DNA from: a virus
Reading direction: 5' to 3' (one strand)
IMG/VR virus record: IMGVR_UViG_3300036782_000013
Coordinates: 1-49,115 of that record
DNA length: 49,115 nt
Part shown: positions 13,762 to 21,175 of the stretch, piece by piece
Layout: every line of letters begins with the position of its first letter
Numbering within the stretch: the first letter of the stretch is position 1
The notes under the pieces: model-generated
What the model was told of the DNA's origin: nothing
The model's input: the letters and a program-made list of their open reading frames with translations, nothing else
Database searches by the model: none
Made by a program: the position numbers and the translations under genes

Positions 13762-13790
13762 AAAATACAACCTCGGTTTTACTGGGTCAA
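13762..13790 (-). promoter_or_regulatory. pRM, repressor maintenance promoter
   Basis: On the minus strand TTGACC (13785-13790) and TATTTT (13762-13767) are spaced 17 bp. Only 7 bp separate the -10 from the cI ATG, placing the transcription start at or next to the start codon. Lambda cI from pRM is also leaderless. Confidence 0.7.
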
Positions 13791-13826
13791 ACAACTACAG
13801 CCTTGCTAAAATAAAACTATAGTTGT
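13767..13826. promoter_or_regulatory. OR operators (three sites)
   Basis: ACAAC-CTCG-GTTTT (13767-13780), ACAAC-TACA-GCCTT (13791-13804, the weakest match) and AAAAC-TATA-GTTGT (13813-13826) lie with centres 24 and 22 bp apart between cI and cro. The first overlaps the pRM -10 and the last overlaps the pR -10, matching OR3 to OR1 of a lambda-type switch. Confidence 0.75.
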
Positions 13827-13831
13827 ATATT
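13803..13831 (+). promoter_or_regulatory. pR, early rightward promoter
   Basis: TTGCTA (13803-13808) and TATATT (13826-13831) are spaced 17 bp. It overlaps the OR1-like site at 13813-13826 and drives cro, cII and the replication genes. Confidence 0.7.
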
Positions 13832-13859
13832 ATACCTTGAATACAACGGAGGTGGTTTT

Positions 13860-14099
13860 ATGGAACCAGTAATTAACCAAGTAATTAAAACCGCCATCGC
13901 AATCGTCGGTACGCAAAAGAAGCTGGCGGTAGCATGTGGCGTTAGCCAGTCTGCGGTGCAGAAGTGGCTACACAGTAAAGCAAAAGTAGCACCAGAAAAC
14001 GTTAAGGCCATCGTTCTAGCAACAGGCGGTGAAGTCCAGGATTATCAAATCCGCCCAGACCTCCCGCACTTGTTTAAACACCCAGAACAAGCTGCATAG
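13860..14099 (+). CDS. cro: Cro-type repressor, 79 aa
   Basis: A small helix-turn-helix protein with its DNA-binding unit at about residues 18-45 (GTQKKLAVACGVSQSAVQKWL), similar to YdaS/Cro proteins. It is divergent from cI and the first gene behind pR, the defining position of Cro. A GGAGGT ribosome site precedes the ATG. Cro would bind the same ACAAC-type operators, shutting off pRM and tuning pL and pR. Confidence 0.9.
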   Translation: MEPVINQVIKTAIAIVGTQKKLAVACGVSQSAVQKWLHSKAKVAPENVKAIVLATGGEVQDYQIRPDLPHLFKHPEQAA

Positions 14100-14105
14100 C
14101 ACTAC

Positions 14106-14117
14106 CGCTCTTTAACA
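14106..14117 (+). promoter_or_regulatory. nutR boxA
   Basis: CGCTCTTTAACA follows cro by 7 bp and matches the boxA consensus. Hairpins downstream (for instance GCCGC-AAT-GTGGC just after) may serve as boxB, but none is a canonical pentaloop. Its place between cro and cII is that of lambda nutR. Confidence 0.65.
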
Positions 14118-14211
14118 TCGATACCGGCTGCCGCAATGTGGCCACCAATATCAAGTGGCTTTCCCACGGATGCCGCACGTAACTATTTAAACCACAAAGG
14201 AAGTATGACGT

Positions 14212-14499
14212 ATGGAAACTGCAAACTACAGCAAACCAACCGAACAAGAAATTAACCGGGCCGAATCTGACCTTCTGATGACGTTATCACTGGTAACTAA
14301 CAGAGAGTTTGCCCGCATGGCTGGATGCCACGAATCGAAGATTAGCCGGACTGACTGGCGCTATATCGCAACCATTCTTTGTGTAGCAAAGAAAAGTGTT
14401 GAGTTCAGCGTGATCGGGAAGGTGGTGCAGGAGATGGTTAGGGCAGCAATGCCTGGAAATGAAACGACCCCGAAGAACGGCGAATTCTTCAGGGCCTGA
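14212..14499 (+). CDS. cII: CII-type transcriptional activator, 95 aa
   Basis: The protein contains the CII helix-turn-helix (EFARMAGCHESKISRTDW) and the following helix of lambda-family CII activators. Length (95 vs 97 in lambda) and position between nutR and the replication genes agree. CII activates pRE and pI in lambda to promote lysogeny. I did not find convincing paired TTGC sites. AAGGAAG precedes the ATG. Confidence 0.85.
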   Translation: METANYSKPTEQEINRAESDLLMTLSLVTNREFARMAGCHESKISRTDWRYIATILCVAKKSVEFSVIGKVVQEMVRAAMPGNETTPKNGEFFRA

Positions 14500-14533
14500 G
14501 TGCGAATGACTGGATCAATTCACAGGAGTAATT

Positions 14534-14698
14534 ATGGCTCGAAAGCGCAGAAATTACAAGCAAGAAGAGGAACGGCAGCATCCGGATTCACCTGACGGGC
14601 TGGTCTATACCGCAGCATGCAACAAGCCATTTGCCGAAAGGCTGGTTGGTGTTTTCAGACTGGCTAAAGCAGGGGTGAAGAAAGATGGGCGTCGTTAG
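14534..14698 (+). CDS. Hypothetical protein, 54 aa, between cII and the initiator
   Basis: The ATG has AGGAG upstream. It begins MARKRRNYKQEEERQHPDSP, a very basic start, and ends GVKKDGRR. It overlaps the initiator gene by 14 bp. Related small basic proteins occupy this position in other lambdoid phages. Function unknown. Confidence 0.6.
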   Translation: MARKRRNYKQEEERQHPDSPDGLVYTAACNKPFAERLVGVFRLAKAGVKKDGRR

Positions 14699-15584
14699 AA
14701 AATTATCCGACTACAGGCAGCAGGAGCGCCACGTAGAGACACCGGAGGCAACCGGTAAGGGGTTTGCCTTGATACACCGTCAATTCATGGATAGCAGACT
14801 GTACAAGGACTCTCAGGCAGTACACCTCTGGCTCCATCTGATACTGAAAGCAAACTACGCGCCTGCAGTGGTTAATACCGATGTGGGTGAAATGATGGTC
14901 GGTCGTGGACAGATGATAACCGGTCGCCCGACCCTGGTTACTGAGACGTTCATTCCAGACAACAAAGTGAAGAGTTTACTCCGCAGTTTCGAGTCAAAAG
15001 GAATGTTAAAAGTTGAGGCGATGGGACGGAAATTTAGCCTGATTACCATCCTAAAATATGACGATTTTCAGTTCCAAAATTGTCCAACGGATGTCCAACG
15101 ATTGTCCAACGCGAATACCAGTAACGATGCTGCTTCCAGCGGTGTTTGTCCAACGGATGTCCAACGATTGTCCATAAACAATAATATAAATAATAACTCT
15201 TTATCTAAAGATAAAGAGAGTGTCGTAGCAGTCGGAAAACCAGAACAGAAAAAACCAACCCACTCATGCCAAGACGTTATCGATGCCTACCATCGGATTC
15301 TGCCAGAATGCCCTAGCGTTCGAGCCTTGAGTGACAAGCGTAAGAACCTGATCAAAACCTTCTGGGTGAAAGCAGGGAAGATTACCCGTCAACTGGATAG
15401 CGCGCCTTTCAGCATGAAGGCATGGGAAGACTACCTGACCTACATCTCGGTTAACTGCCGCTGGATGCTGGGTGCTCGACCTGATGCGAAGACTGGAAAG
15501 ACATGGCGCTGCAAGAACATCGATTACTTGCTGAGCGACGAGGTTTATCTCAAGGTTCGAGAGGGGAATAGCGATGACGTCTGA
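14685..15584 (+). CDS. Phage replication initiator (O-like), 299 aa, containing the origin
   Basis: The N-terminal ~120 residues (FALIHRQFMDSRLYKDSQAV, then the GRGQMITGRPTL segment) form the winged-helix-type domain of O/gp18-like initiators that bind iterons. Around residues 128-165 the protein contains a duplicated CPTDVQRLS segment, because the coding DNA there is the iteron array. The C-terminal part (VIDAYHRILPECP and following) is the part expected to contact the helicase loader or helicase. It overlaps the DnaB-like gene by 11 bp, so initiator and helicase are coupled as in P22 18/12. Confidence 0.85.
   Translation: MGVVRKLSDYRQQERHVETPEATGKGFALIHRQFMDSRLYKDSQAVHLWLHLILKANYAPAVVNTDVGEMMVGRGQMITGRPTLVTETFIPDNKVKSLLRSFESKGMLKVEAMGRKFSLITILKYDDFQFQNCPTDVQRLSNANTSNDAASSGVCPTDVQRLSINNNINNNSLSKDKESVVAVGKPEQKKPTHSCQDVIDAYHRILPECPSVRALSDKRKNLIKTFWVKAGKITRQLDSAPFSMKAWEDYLTYISVNCRWMLGARPDAKTGKTWRCKNIDYLLSDEVYLKVREGNSDDV
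15082..15177. repeat. Iteron array, six GTCCAACG units
   Basis: GTCCAACG occurs at 15082, 15093, 15104, 15148 and 15159, with a degenerate GTCCATAA at 15170. Neighbours within each group are 11 bp apart and the two groups are 44 bp apart, which is exactly 4 x 11. All six units therefore lie on one 11-bp register. Each group of three has the same spacers (GAT, ATT). Confidence 0.85.
15082..15225. other. Predicted phage replication origin (ori)
   Basis: The iterons are followed directly by an AT-rich stretch (15176-15225, with ATAATATAAATAATAA) inside the initiator gene. Lambda and P22 ori have the same plan: iterons within the O or 18 gene, then an AT-rich unwinding region. Confidence 0.8.
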
Positions 15585-16977
15585 TTACCGGCTGCCGCCG
15601 AGCAGCATCGAGTCTGAGCAATCAGTGCTTGGCTCAATCCTACTTGACGCGCAGAGCGACCGAGTTCAGCGCGTTTTTTCCTTCCTGACTGCCGAAATGT
15701 TTTACACCCGTCAACATGGAGTTATTTACCGCACCATCCGTGAGATGAACAGCAAGAGCCAAACTATCGACCTGCTGACCGTGGCGGGTCGGATGGAATC
15801 TACTGGCGATATCGATCTGGTTGGCGGCTTTGCGTACTTGGCTGAGCTATCCAAAAACACACCGAGCACGGCAAACATTGTGGCGTATGCAAACAGCGTA
15901 AAGGACTCTGCCCTGGAACGGTTTGCCATTGAGCAGGCCAACAAGATGCTCGAAGTGTTCTACATGCCATCAGCGTTGAGCACTGCCGAAAAGCTGGAGG
16001 CCATGCAGTCACTGGCAATGCATACGGCGGATAAAACCCGTGCTGGCTCTGTGCGTGGCGCGGTGCCGTTTGCAGATGCTTTTGAGGCATGGGTGGGTGT
16101 GGTTGAGAAGCGCATGAGCAGTGACCCTGCAGCAACAGGCATCTCTACTGGCATTCCATCACTGGATACCATGTTGGCCCCGAAAGGTTTGGTTAAGGGA
16201 TCTCTATTCGTTGTCGGTGCTCGCCCGAAGATGGGCAAGACCACGCTCTACATGAAAATGGCTCTGAATTGTGCTCTTGAGGAAAAATTACCCGCCATCG
16301 CTTTCAGTCTGGAAATGCCGCAGGAGCAACTGGTGGAGCGTTCGCTATCACAAGCCTCCGGTGTCAGTTCGTCAAACTTCTATCTCGATGGATACGATGA
16401 CAATCGGTTTGCGCTGGCTTCTGCAAAAGGGCTGGAAATCGCCCAGAGCGGAAACCTGTACATCGATGATACTCCGGGCCTGTCATTGGCTCACATCGTC
16501 GCAGAGAGCCGCAGGATTAAGCGTGAGCGCGGTTCTGTAGGGATGATACTCGTTGATTATCTGACGCTGATGAAGGCTGAGAAGGCTGAGCGAAACGATC
16601 TGGCCTACGGCATGATCACCAAGGGGCTAAAGAACCTAGCCAAAGAGCTTAACTGCGTCGTTGTTCTACTGACCCAGCTTAACCGCGACCTTGAAAAACG
16701 CACCAACAAGCGACCACAACCTAGCGACTCCCGTGATACCGGGCAGATTGAACAGGACTGTGATTACTGGTTGGGTATCTACCGAGAGGGTGCTTATGAC
16801 GAAAATGCGAACCAACATGACACTGAGCTGCTACTCAGACTCAACCGGCATGGTCAGTCAGGCGTTGTATTCGTTGAGCAGCGCCATGGTGCGATTTACG
16901 ACTGCAACCAAGATCAAGCTAAAGCCAGAATGGCAGAAACTGAGCGCCGCACGCCCAAGCAAAAAGGCGGCTTCTAA
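15574..16977 (+). CDS. DnaB-family replicative helicase, 467 aa
   Basis: Hexameric 5'-3' helicase that would make the phage independent of host DnaB loading, as P22 gp12 does. The N-terminal DnaB domain (SSIESEQSVLGSILLDA) is followed by a RecA-like ATPase with Walker A GARPKMGKT from residue 215, an AFSLEMP switch, Walker B MILVDYLTLM, and the DRDTGQIEQD/LRLNRHGQSG block near the end. The length equals that of bacterial DnaB. It is translationally coupled to the initiator. Confidence 0.95.
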   Translation: MTSDYRLPPSSIESEQSVLGSILLDAQSDRVQRVFSFLTAEMFYTRQHGVIYRTIREMNSKSQTIDLLTVAGRMESTGDIDLVGGFAYLAELSKNTPSTANIVAYANSVKDSALERFAIEQANKMLEVFYMPSALSTAEKLEAMQSLAMHTADKTRAGSVRGAVPFADAFEAWVGVVEKRMSSDPAATGISTGIPSLDTMLAPKGLVKGSLFVVGARPKMGKTTLYMKMALNCALEEKLPAIAFSLEMPQEQLVERSLSQASGVSSSNFYLDGYDDNRFALASAKGLEIAQSGNLYIDDTPGLSLAHIVAESRRIKRERGSVGMILVDYLTLMKAEKAERNDLAYGMITKGLKNLAKELNCVVVLLTQLNRDLEKRTNKRPQPSDSRDTGQIEQDCDYWLGIYREGAYDENANQHDTELLLRLNRHGQSGVVFVEQRHGAIYDCNQDQAKARMAETERRTPKQKGGF

Positions 16978-17000
16978 CTGTCCACGCAAAGGAGATAACC

Positions 17001-17315
17001 ATGGATAAGCTACACGAAGAGAGCCGGAAGCAGTTTGAAGAAGCAGCAGCAAAAAAATTGAACTTTAGCATTTCAACCGTGATCGCCAGTCGCAAAGGTG
17101 ATTCGTACGATTCAGGAATTTTGTCAGTGTGGTGGGATTTCTGGCAGGCCAGCCGAGCAAGCATCGTGGTTGAGCTTCCAAATGGGCTGACGACTCGCGA
17201 GGCCCTCGACTTAGGTTACATGGGTGATTATGCGGCTGGAGTCGATGACGGAATCGAAGAGACTGCCAAGTCCCTCCGCTCTATCGGCCTATCAATCAAA
17301 GGGGAAGGGGTATGA
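17001..17315 (+). CDS. Hypothetical protein, 104 aa
   Basis: Begins MDKLHEESRKQFEEAAAKKL with AAAGGAGA upstream. A central WWDFWQASRASIVVELP segment recurs in small phage proteins near replication genes. It overlaps the next gene by 4 bp. Function unknown. Confidence 0.65.
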   Translation: MDKLHEESRKQFEEAAAKKLNFSISTVIASRKGDSYDSGILSVWWDFWQASRASIVVELPNGLTTREALDLGYMGDYAAGVDDGIEETAKSLRSIGLSIKGEGV

Positions 17316-17458
17316 CAAAGCCTATCTTCAAACTCATCAGACAATTTCTCTGTTTTCACGAATTCGCAGAAATGTGGTGGGCTGTGATCAAATACCCAGA
17401 TGGAGCTGAGCTTGGTTATACAACGGACATTTGCGTGAAATGCGGAAAGGAGGATTGA
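17312..17458 (+). CDS. Small Cys-containing protein, 48 aa
   Basis: Begins MTKPIFKLIRQFLCFHEF and ends CVKCGKED. The closing C-x2-C together with Cys14 and His16 could form a zinc site. GGAAGGGG lies upstream and the start overlaps the previous stop. This is typical of nin-region small zinc proteins. Confidence 0.6.
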   Translation: MTKPIFKLIRQFLCFHEFAEMWWAVIKYPDGAELGYTTDICVKCGKED

Positions 17459-17459
17459 T

Positions 17460-17714
17460 ATGGAAGAAATCCTGAAATTATCTAACGCGATTTTCTCATT
17501 GCTCGGCTGGGTGTACATCATGTTCAAAGCAGGGGGGTGGGCTGGAGAGACATTCGCTAAGCAATGGTGCAAGCGTCGCAAGGATACCATGAGGCAGAAG
17601 GCAGTTGATGCGCTATACGATGCCTATGAGCTTGGAGATATTGAGCCTAAAACAACGGTTAAGCTAGCTACCAAAGACGGGCTGACAATCATGATGTTCC
17701 GGGAGGAGAAGTGA
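17460..17714 (+). CDS. Hypothetical membrane-associated protein, 84 aa
   Basis: The first 25 residues are hydrophobic (ILKLSNAIFSLLGWVYIMF) and probably span or anchor at the membrane. The rest is basic and helical, ending in a beta pair. AAGGAGG precedes the start. Function unknown. Confidence 0.6.
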   Translation: MEEILKLSNAIFSLLGWVYIMFKAGGWAGETFAKQWCKRRKDTMRQKAVDALYDAYELGDIEPKTTVKLATKDGLTIMMFREEK

Positions 17715-17715
17715 A

Positions 17716-17871
17716 ATGGAAAGGTTGATCCGTTGCGACCGATGCGGACAACAAAAGCCTGAGTATAGATTTAGAGAAGGGCTACCATATTGGAACAAGT
17801 GGTGCATTCGATGCGAAGCTTCTCCAACAGGCGACTTCCCGATAAAAGAGACTGACAAACATCGGAGGTGA
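17716..17871 (+). CDS. Small zinc-ribbon protein, 51 aa
   Basis: Two C-x2-C pairs (CDRCG and CIRCE) about 17 residues apart form a standard zinc ribbon. GGAGGAG precedes the start and the gene ends 2 bp before ninB. Nin-region zinc proteins of this size (NinF type) are common in lambdoid phages. Assignment to a specific nin family is uncertain. Confidence 0.65.
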   Translation: MERLIRCDRCGQQKPEYRFREGLPYWNKWCIRCEASPTGDFPIKETDKHRR

Positions 17872-17872
17872 G

Positions 17873-18316
17873 ATGGACGACTTTTGTCTCCATAAATCCA
17901 CCCTGGGCAACTTCACCAAACAACTCTTCGACCTCATCTCCAGCGGCAAACGCTACCGAGTAAAAATATCCGAATGGCGCGATAAGCGCAGCCTTCCCCA
18001 GAACTCACTCCAGCACATGTGGTACGCAGAGCTAAGCGCTTATCTCATTAAGCGTGGCAAGCCCTTCGCGTCTCCAGAATGGGTAAAGGATGCGATGAAA
18101 CACACCTACCTCGGATACGAAGAACGAGAAATGGTGAACGTGGCAACGGGTGAGAAAACCATAACTCGCTCGCTCCGTCATACCTCAAAACTTGATACAG
18201 GAGATATGCATTTTTACCTGAACCAGGTTGAGGGGTGGGCGCTGAACATTGGTTGCAGGCTAACCATCCCAGCAGAGAGCGAGTACAACCAACTCAAACA
18301 CAAACAGGTGGCATAA
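17873..18316 (+). CDS. ninB: NinB recombination protein, 147 aa
   Basis: NinB (Orf of lambda) is a recombination mediator that binds ssDNA and SSB and substitutes for RecFOR in Red-mediated exchange. The signature RSLPQNSLQHMWYAELSAYL at residues 40-59 and RSLRHTSKLDTGDMHFYL further on identify the family, and the length fits (lambda Orf 146 aa). It lies in the nin region, as expected. GGAGGTGAG precedes the start. Confidence 0.93.
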   Translation: MDDFCLHKSTLGNFTKQLFDLISSGKRYRVKISEWRDKRSLPQNSLQHMWYAELSAYLIKRGKPFASPEWVKDAMKHTYLGYEEREMVNVATGEKTITRSLRHTSKLDTGDMHFYLNQVEGWALNIGCRLTIPAESEYNQLKHKQVA

Positions 18317-18317
18317 C

Positions 18318-18779
18318 ATGGCCATTCAGAAAACATGGACTCATGAAGAAGTAAGGCACTTAGAAGTTTACTTTCACAAAACAGAAAATCACATCTTAGC
18401 CGCACAACTCAATCGAAGCATTTCCTCAGTGGCTGGTAAAGCCTCATCACTTGGCCTCATCAAAGACCCGGATGTTGCGCATCAGACGCGGGTATCTGCT
18501 GGCGTTCGCGCAAGACAGGTGTCACTGGCTAGGCCGCAGACCTATCGCAAAGACGGCGGTATACGCTTCGTTAAATCGTTATCCGGTCACCCATCATTCG
18601 ATGAGTACCGAAAAGTCAGCCAGATATACCGCATGGATTTGTTGCTTCGTAAAGCGGTAGTACTAACGCGGATAACTTATGCCGTCGAATTTTTATCTGA
18701 AATCGACCTCAATAATCTTCCAACTTCTGTGGCGGAAGGCCCATGTTGCGGAAGACTTCGTAATCGGAGCGTGGCATGA
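18318..18779 (+). CDS. Myb/SANT-like nin-region protein, 153 aa
   Basis: The N-terminus reads KTWTHEEVRHLEVYFHKTEN with LAAQLNRSISSVAGKASSLG, one Myb/SANT-like unit closely matching those in the left-arm proteins at 7092 and 8125. The C-terminal ~90 residues are different (FVKSLSGHPSFDEYRKVSQIY). It overlaps the next gene by 4 bp. It is probably DNA-binding. Function unknown. Confidence 0.6.
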   Translation: MAIQKTWTHEEVRHLEVYFHKTENHILAAQLNRSISSVAGKASSLGLIKDPDVAHQTRVSAGVRARQVSLARPQTYRKDGGIRFVKSLSGHPSFDEYRKVSQIYRMDLLLRKAVVLTRITYAVEFLSEIDLNNLPTSVAEGPCCGRLRNRSVA

Positions 18780-18964
18780 GTTCTTATGAATTGAAAAAAG
18801 TTTACCCCCTATACAAAACCCATCGTTCAGGCCGATATGAGCCAGAGCTAATCGATATTTTCAGCACTAAAGAAGCGGCTGATGAGGTGGCAAGAAAGAA
18901 AAATGCTTACACCGAAATTGGCAGGACGTACGACTACACAGTGAAAACCAAAAAGCTGAAGTGA
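18776..18964 (+). CDS. Hypothetical protein, 62 aa
   Basis: Begins MSSYELKKVYPLYKTHRSG, small alpha/beta protein ending KTKKLK. It overlaps the upstream gene by 4 bp and forms part of the nin operon. No family recognised. Confidence 0.55.
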   Translation: MSSYELKKVYPLYKTHRSGRYEPELIDIFSTKEAADEVARKKNAYTEIGRTYDYTVKTKKLK

Positions 18965-18978
18965 GCGGAGGAATTTCC

Positions 18979-19152
18979 ATGATTACCACCTGCATTGTTG
19001 TGCTGCTTTGTGCCTATTGTTTCATCTCAGGCATGTGTTTTGAGTTCTACGACAAAAACGAGCCAACCCTATCAACAATTAAGTCATTGTTACTCAGCCT
19101 CGCATGGCCCGGTAATGCCGTTCTGTTTCTTCTGTTGAGGTGCGTGAAATGA
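18979..19152 (+). CDS. Small membrane protein, 57 aa, two TM helices
   Basis: I start at the ATG at 18979 because GGAGGAA lies 6 bp upstream. An in-frame GTG at 18961 would add residues coded by that ribosome site. Hydrophobic segments at about 2-22 and 38-54 flank a short acidic loop. Function unknown. Confidence 0.55.
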   Translation: MITTCIVVLLCAYCFISGMCFEFYDKNEPTLSTIKSLLLSLAWPGNAVLFLLLRCVK

Positions 19153-19352
19153 ATTCCATCACAATCCCAATTAGCATGAAAGTGCCAAAGAAATATGCGG
19201 AATCTGGTCATTGCTGTAGTTGCGGACTATCGCTTTCCAGCGATGAAACCTACATCTGCCAGCAGTGCAACGATGAGATAGATCGCCGCGCCGACGAGGT
19301 AATGGGTAATGCGGAGGATGAAGATGGGGAAGGTAATCGACCATCCCGGTGA
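19149..19352 (+). CDS. Small zinc-ribbon protein, 67 aa
   Basis: Starts MNSITIPISMKVPKKYAESG. C-C-x2-C (HCCSCG) and C-x2-C (ICQQCN) form a zinc ribbon, followed by an acidic tail (NAEDEDGEG). GAGGTG precedes the start. It overlaps the next gene in another frame. Function unknown. Confidence 0.55.
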   Translation: MNSITIPISMKVPKKYAESGHCCSCGLSLSSDETYICQQCNDEIDRRADEVMGNAEDEDGEGNRPSR

Positions 19353-19674
19353 GCGTTTAAAAACACTGACCGAGGAAAACTATCACTTGAGGCGAGAACG
19401 AATGTTGATGCGGCAGCAGCTCATCACATTGAATCACCGCCTTGATATGGCACAAAAGGAATTATCCCTCAGAAACTTCGATATAACCTCAATCCCCCCA
19501 ATCCAGATGACCAAAAAAGTAGCCGCATGGATAAGCGAGTATGGCGTTCCATGGGAGGCGCTCTATTGCCCTAATTGTAGAGGATGGTTTATCGAGTTAG
19601 ATAATTCATTCCCATATCACCTTGAGTGCTGCGTGTGTAAATGCGGCGAAAAGGAAAATGATGATGAAAATTAA
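19324..19674 (+). CDS. Hypothetical protein, 116 aa, coiled coil plus zinc ribbon
   Basis: Starts MGKVIDHPGERLKTLTEEN. A coiled coil at about 10-55 (TEENYHLRRERMLMRQQL) is followed by a Cys-rich domain with C-x2-C pairs (YCPNC, and CCVCKC) and an acidic end. A GGAGGATG site lies upstream. The first 29 bp overlap the preceding gene. It could be a regulatory or DNA-binding accessory protein. Confidence 0.6.
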   Translation: MGKVIDHPGERLKTLTEENYHLRRERMLMRQQLITLNHRLDMAQKELSLRNFDITSIPPIQMTKKVAAWISEYGVPWEALYCPNCRGWFIELDNSFPYHLECCVCKCGEKENDDEN

Positions 19675-19798
19675 TTTTCTCGTAACAGCTTCTCTCATCT
19701 ACGCCATCGGCATTGGAGGTATTGGAGTGGCGATATTCTACTTAATGATCTACATCTCAGCATGTGTTATTGCTGTATATGGAGCGGATAATGGCTAA
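19661..19798 (+). CDS. Small membrane protein, 45 aa
   Basis: Begins MMKINFLVTASLIYAIGIGG and is hydrophobic for most of its length, with one or two TM helices. AAGGAAAA precedes a run of three ATG codons, and I use the second. It overlaps the end of the previous gene and the start of ninG. Confidence 0.5.
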   Translation: MMKINFLVTASLIYAIGIGGIGVAIFYLMIYISACVIAVYGADNG

Positions 19799-20372
19799 AG
19801 GCAAACAGCCGGAGCCAAAGAAATGCCGAATATGTCCCACCAAGTTTACCCCTCGTAACTCCCTCCAAATTGTATGTAGCCCAGCCTGTGCAATCCAGCA
19901 CGCCAAGAAGCAATCAGAGCGCAAGAAAAAGCAATCTGAGGCATCTGCACGCCGTGAATGGAATAAGCGTAAGGCTGATGTGAAGCCTCTCAAGCATTGG
20001 GAAGACTTAACCCAGCGCGTGGTTAACGACTACATCACGAAAGGTCGGGACGTTAACGAACCGTGCATCAGCTGCGGAACGTGGGAGACGGTGCAATGGG
20101 AAGCAGGGCATTTCAGGTCAAGAGGCGCGGCATCACATCTTCGATACAACGAAGACAACCTTCACAAACAGTGCAATCACTGTAACCGTCATCTTTCAAG
20201 CAACGCTATTAATTACCGCATCAATCTCATAGCTAAAATTGGCCCCGAGCGCACCTTGGCGCTTGAGAATAACAACACCCCTCACCGATACACCCGCGAA
20301 GAACTAGACAGCATCAGAAAGCTTTACAGAGCGAAATTTAGAGAGCTTAAAAAACTATCGGAGGCAGCGTGA
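19791..20372 (+). CDS. ninG: NinG (Rap) recombination nuclease, 193 aa
   Basis: NinG/Rap is a structure-specific endonuclease that resolves recombination junctions in lambda. Family motifs are visible: MAKGKQPEPKKCRICPTKF at the N-terminus, a C-P-A-C pair, EPCISCGTWETVQWEAGHF (HNH-like zinc fold), and DNLHKQCNHCNRHLSSNA. Length matches Rap (about 200 aa). I start at the ATG at 19791, a conserved MAKG start preceded by GGAGCGG. Confidence 0.93.
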   Translation: MAKGKQPEPKKCRICPTKFTPRNSLQIVCSPACAIQHAKKQSERKKKQSEASARREWNKRKADVKPLKHWEDLTQRVVNDYITKGRDVNEPCISCGTWETVQWEAGHFRSRGAASHLRYNEDNLHKQCNHCNRHLSSNAINYRINLIAKIGPERTLALENNNTPHRYTREELDSIRKLYRAKFRELKKLSEAA

Positions 20373-20554
20373 TAACCCAAACAATCCCAGACCTGCTAGT
20401 TAGCACACGAGGAAACATGTCAACCGTAGCTCGCAAGCTGCAATGTCAGCGCCAGACAGTGGCTAACTACTCCAGAGACTTCAAAGCAGAATTTCACTGT
20501 GTCGTTAATGGCGTTCTGATGACCAAAACAAAGCAGAAAGGGAGCAGAGCATGA
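20369..20554 (+). CDS. ninH: NinH family protein, 61 aa
   Basis: It reads TIPDLLVSTRGNMSTVARKL, followed by QRQTVANYSRD and HCVVNGVLM. This matches the lambda NinH pattern (TIPDMLVEAYGN, EVARRLKC, AIVNDVLM) from memory. A Fis-like DNA-binding helix-turn-helix is expected. It overlaps ninG by 4 bp and the next gene by 4 bp. Its exact role is not established. Confidence 0.8.
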   Translation: MITQTIPDLLVSTRGNMSTVARKLQCQRQTVANYSRDFKAEFHCVVNGVLMTKTKQKGSRA

Positions 20555-21153
20555 AGCTTAACGTCTGGCAGCAACTAGCCAATGTCCCGCGCAAAAGCTA
20601 CCTGGGCAAATCCAGGAAGCTAACGCCGGTACAAGATAGATGGATCCGCTCCGTTCTCCATGTGTGGGGTGAATATGCCGGTGGAAACACTGCGCCAGCA
20701 TCAGCCTGCGGAGTTATTGGCCGCCTGATGATTTCCACTGATTGGGATGAAAACAGCGGCGCTAAGATCATTCGCACGGTAGAACATCTTTATGAAGCGG
20801 GCTATCGCGGAACCGAACTGTTCTTGAAGGCCAAGGAAATTATCAACCCGAAAAGCTCATTTGCTCACATCCTGCGTCTCGCCAAAGAAGGGGAAGAGGG
20901 CAAATATATCGACGGTGTAATCTGCGAAGCGTTCAGTCAGTCCAGTCCGATCCGCGCGGTAGCGATTAAGTATTATTGTGACCGAGAAGAGATGCAAAGT
21001 ATTGCAAACTATCTACGACGTGTTTATGCGCCATGGCTAACCGACAAGCAATGCATTGACCGGATACGGTGGTGCCGGGAACTGTTCAACGAAGTGATGT
21101 ATGCAAAATTGGCTGCTAACGTGTCGCTAAAAAGCGATAAATTGGCTGCATAA
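20551..21153 (+). CDS. Antiterminator Q candidate (DUF1133 family), 200 aa
   Basis: The core (PVQDRWIRSVLHVWGEYAGG, GRLM, GYRGTELF, RIRWCRELF) matches the DUF1133 family of lambdoid phages. It is the last gene before the late promoter and lies directly after ninH, the Q position. Members are assumed to act as late antiterminators, and the promoter with a nearby terminator downstream supports this. A direct test of antitermination is lacking for this family as far as I know. Confidence 0.7.
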   Translation: MKLNVWQQLANVPRKSYLGKSRKLTPVQDRWIRSVLHVWGEYAGGNTAPASACGVIGRLMISTDWDENSGAKIIRTVEHLYEAGYRGTELFLKAKEIINPKSSFAHILRLAKEGEEGKYIDGVICEAFSQSSPIRAVAIKYYCDREEMQSIANYLRRVYAPWLTDKQCIDRIRWCRELFNEVMYAKLAANVSLKSDKLAA

Positions 21154-21175
21154 TGCAAAATATCGCAAATAATTA

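Noticed and set aside
15082-15177. CRISPR-like array
   Set aside because: The repeats are only 8 bp on an 11-bp period within a coding gene. They are iterons.
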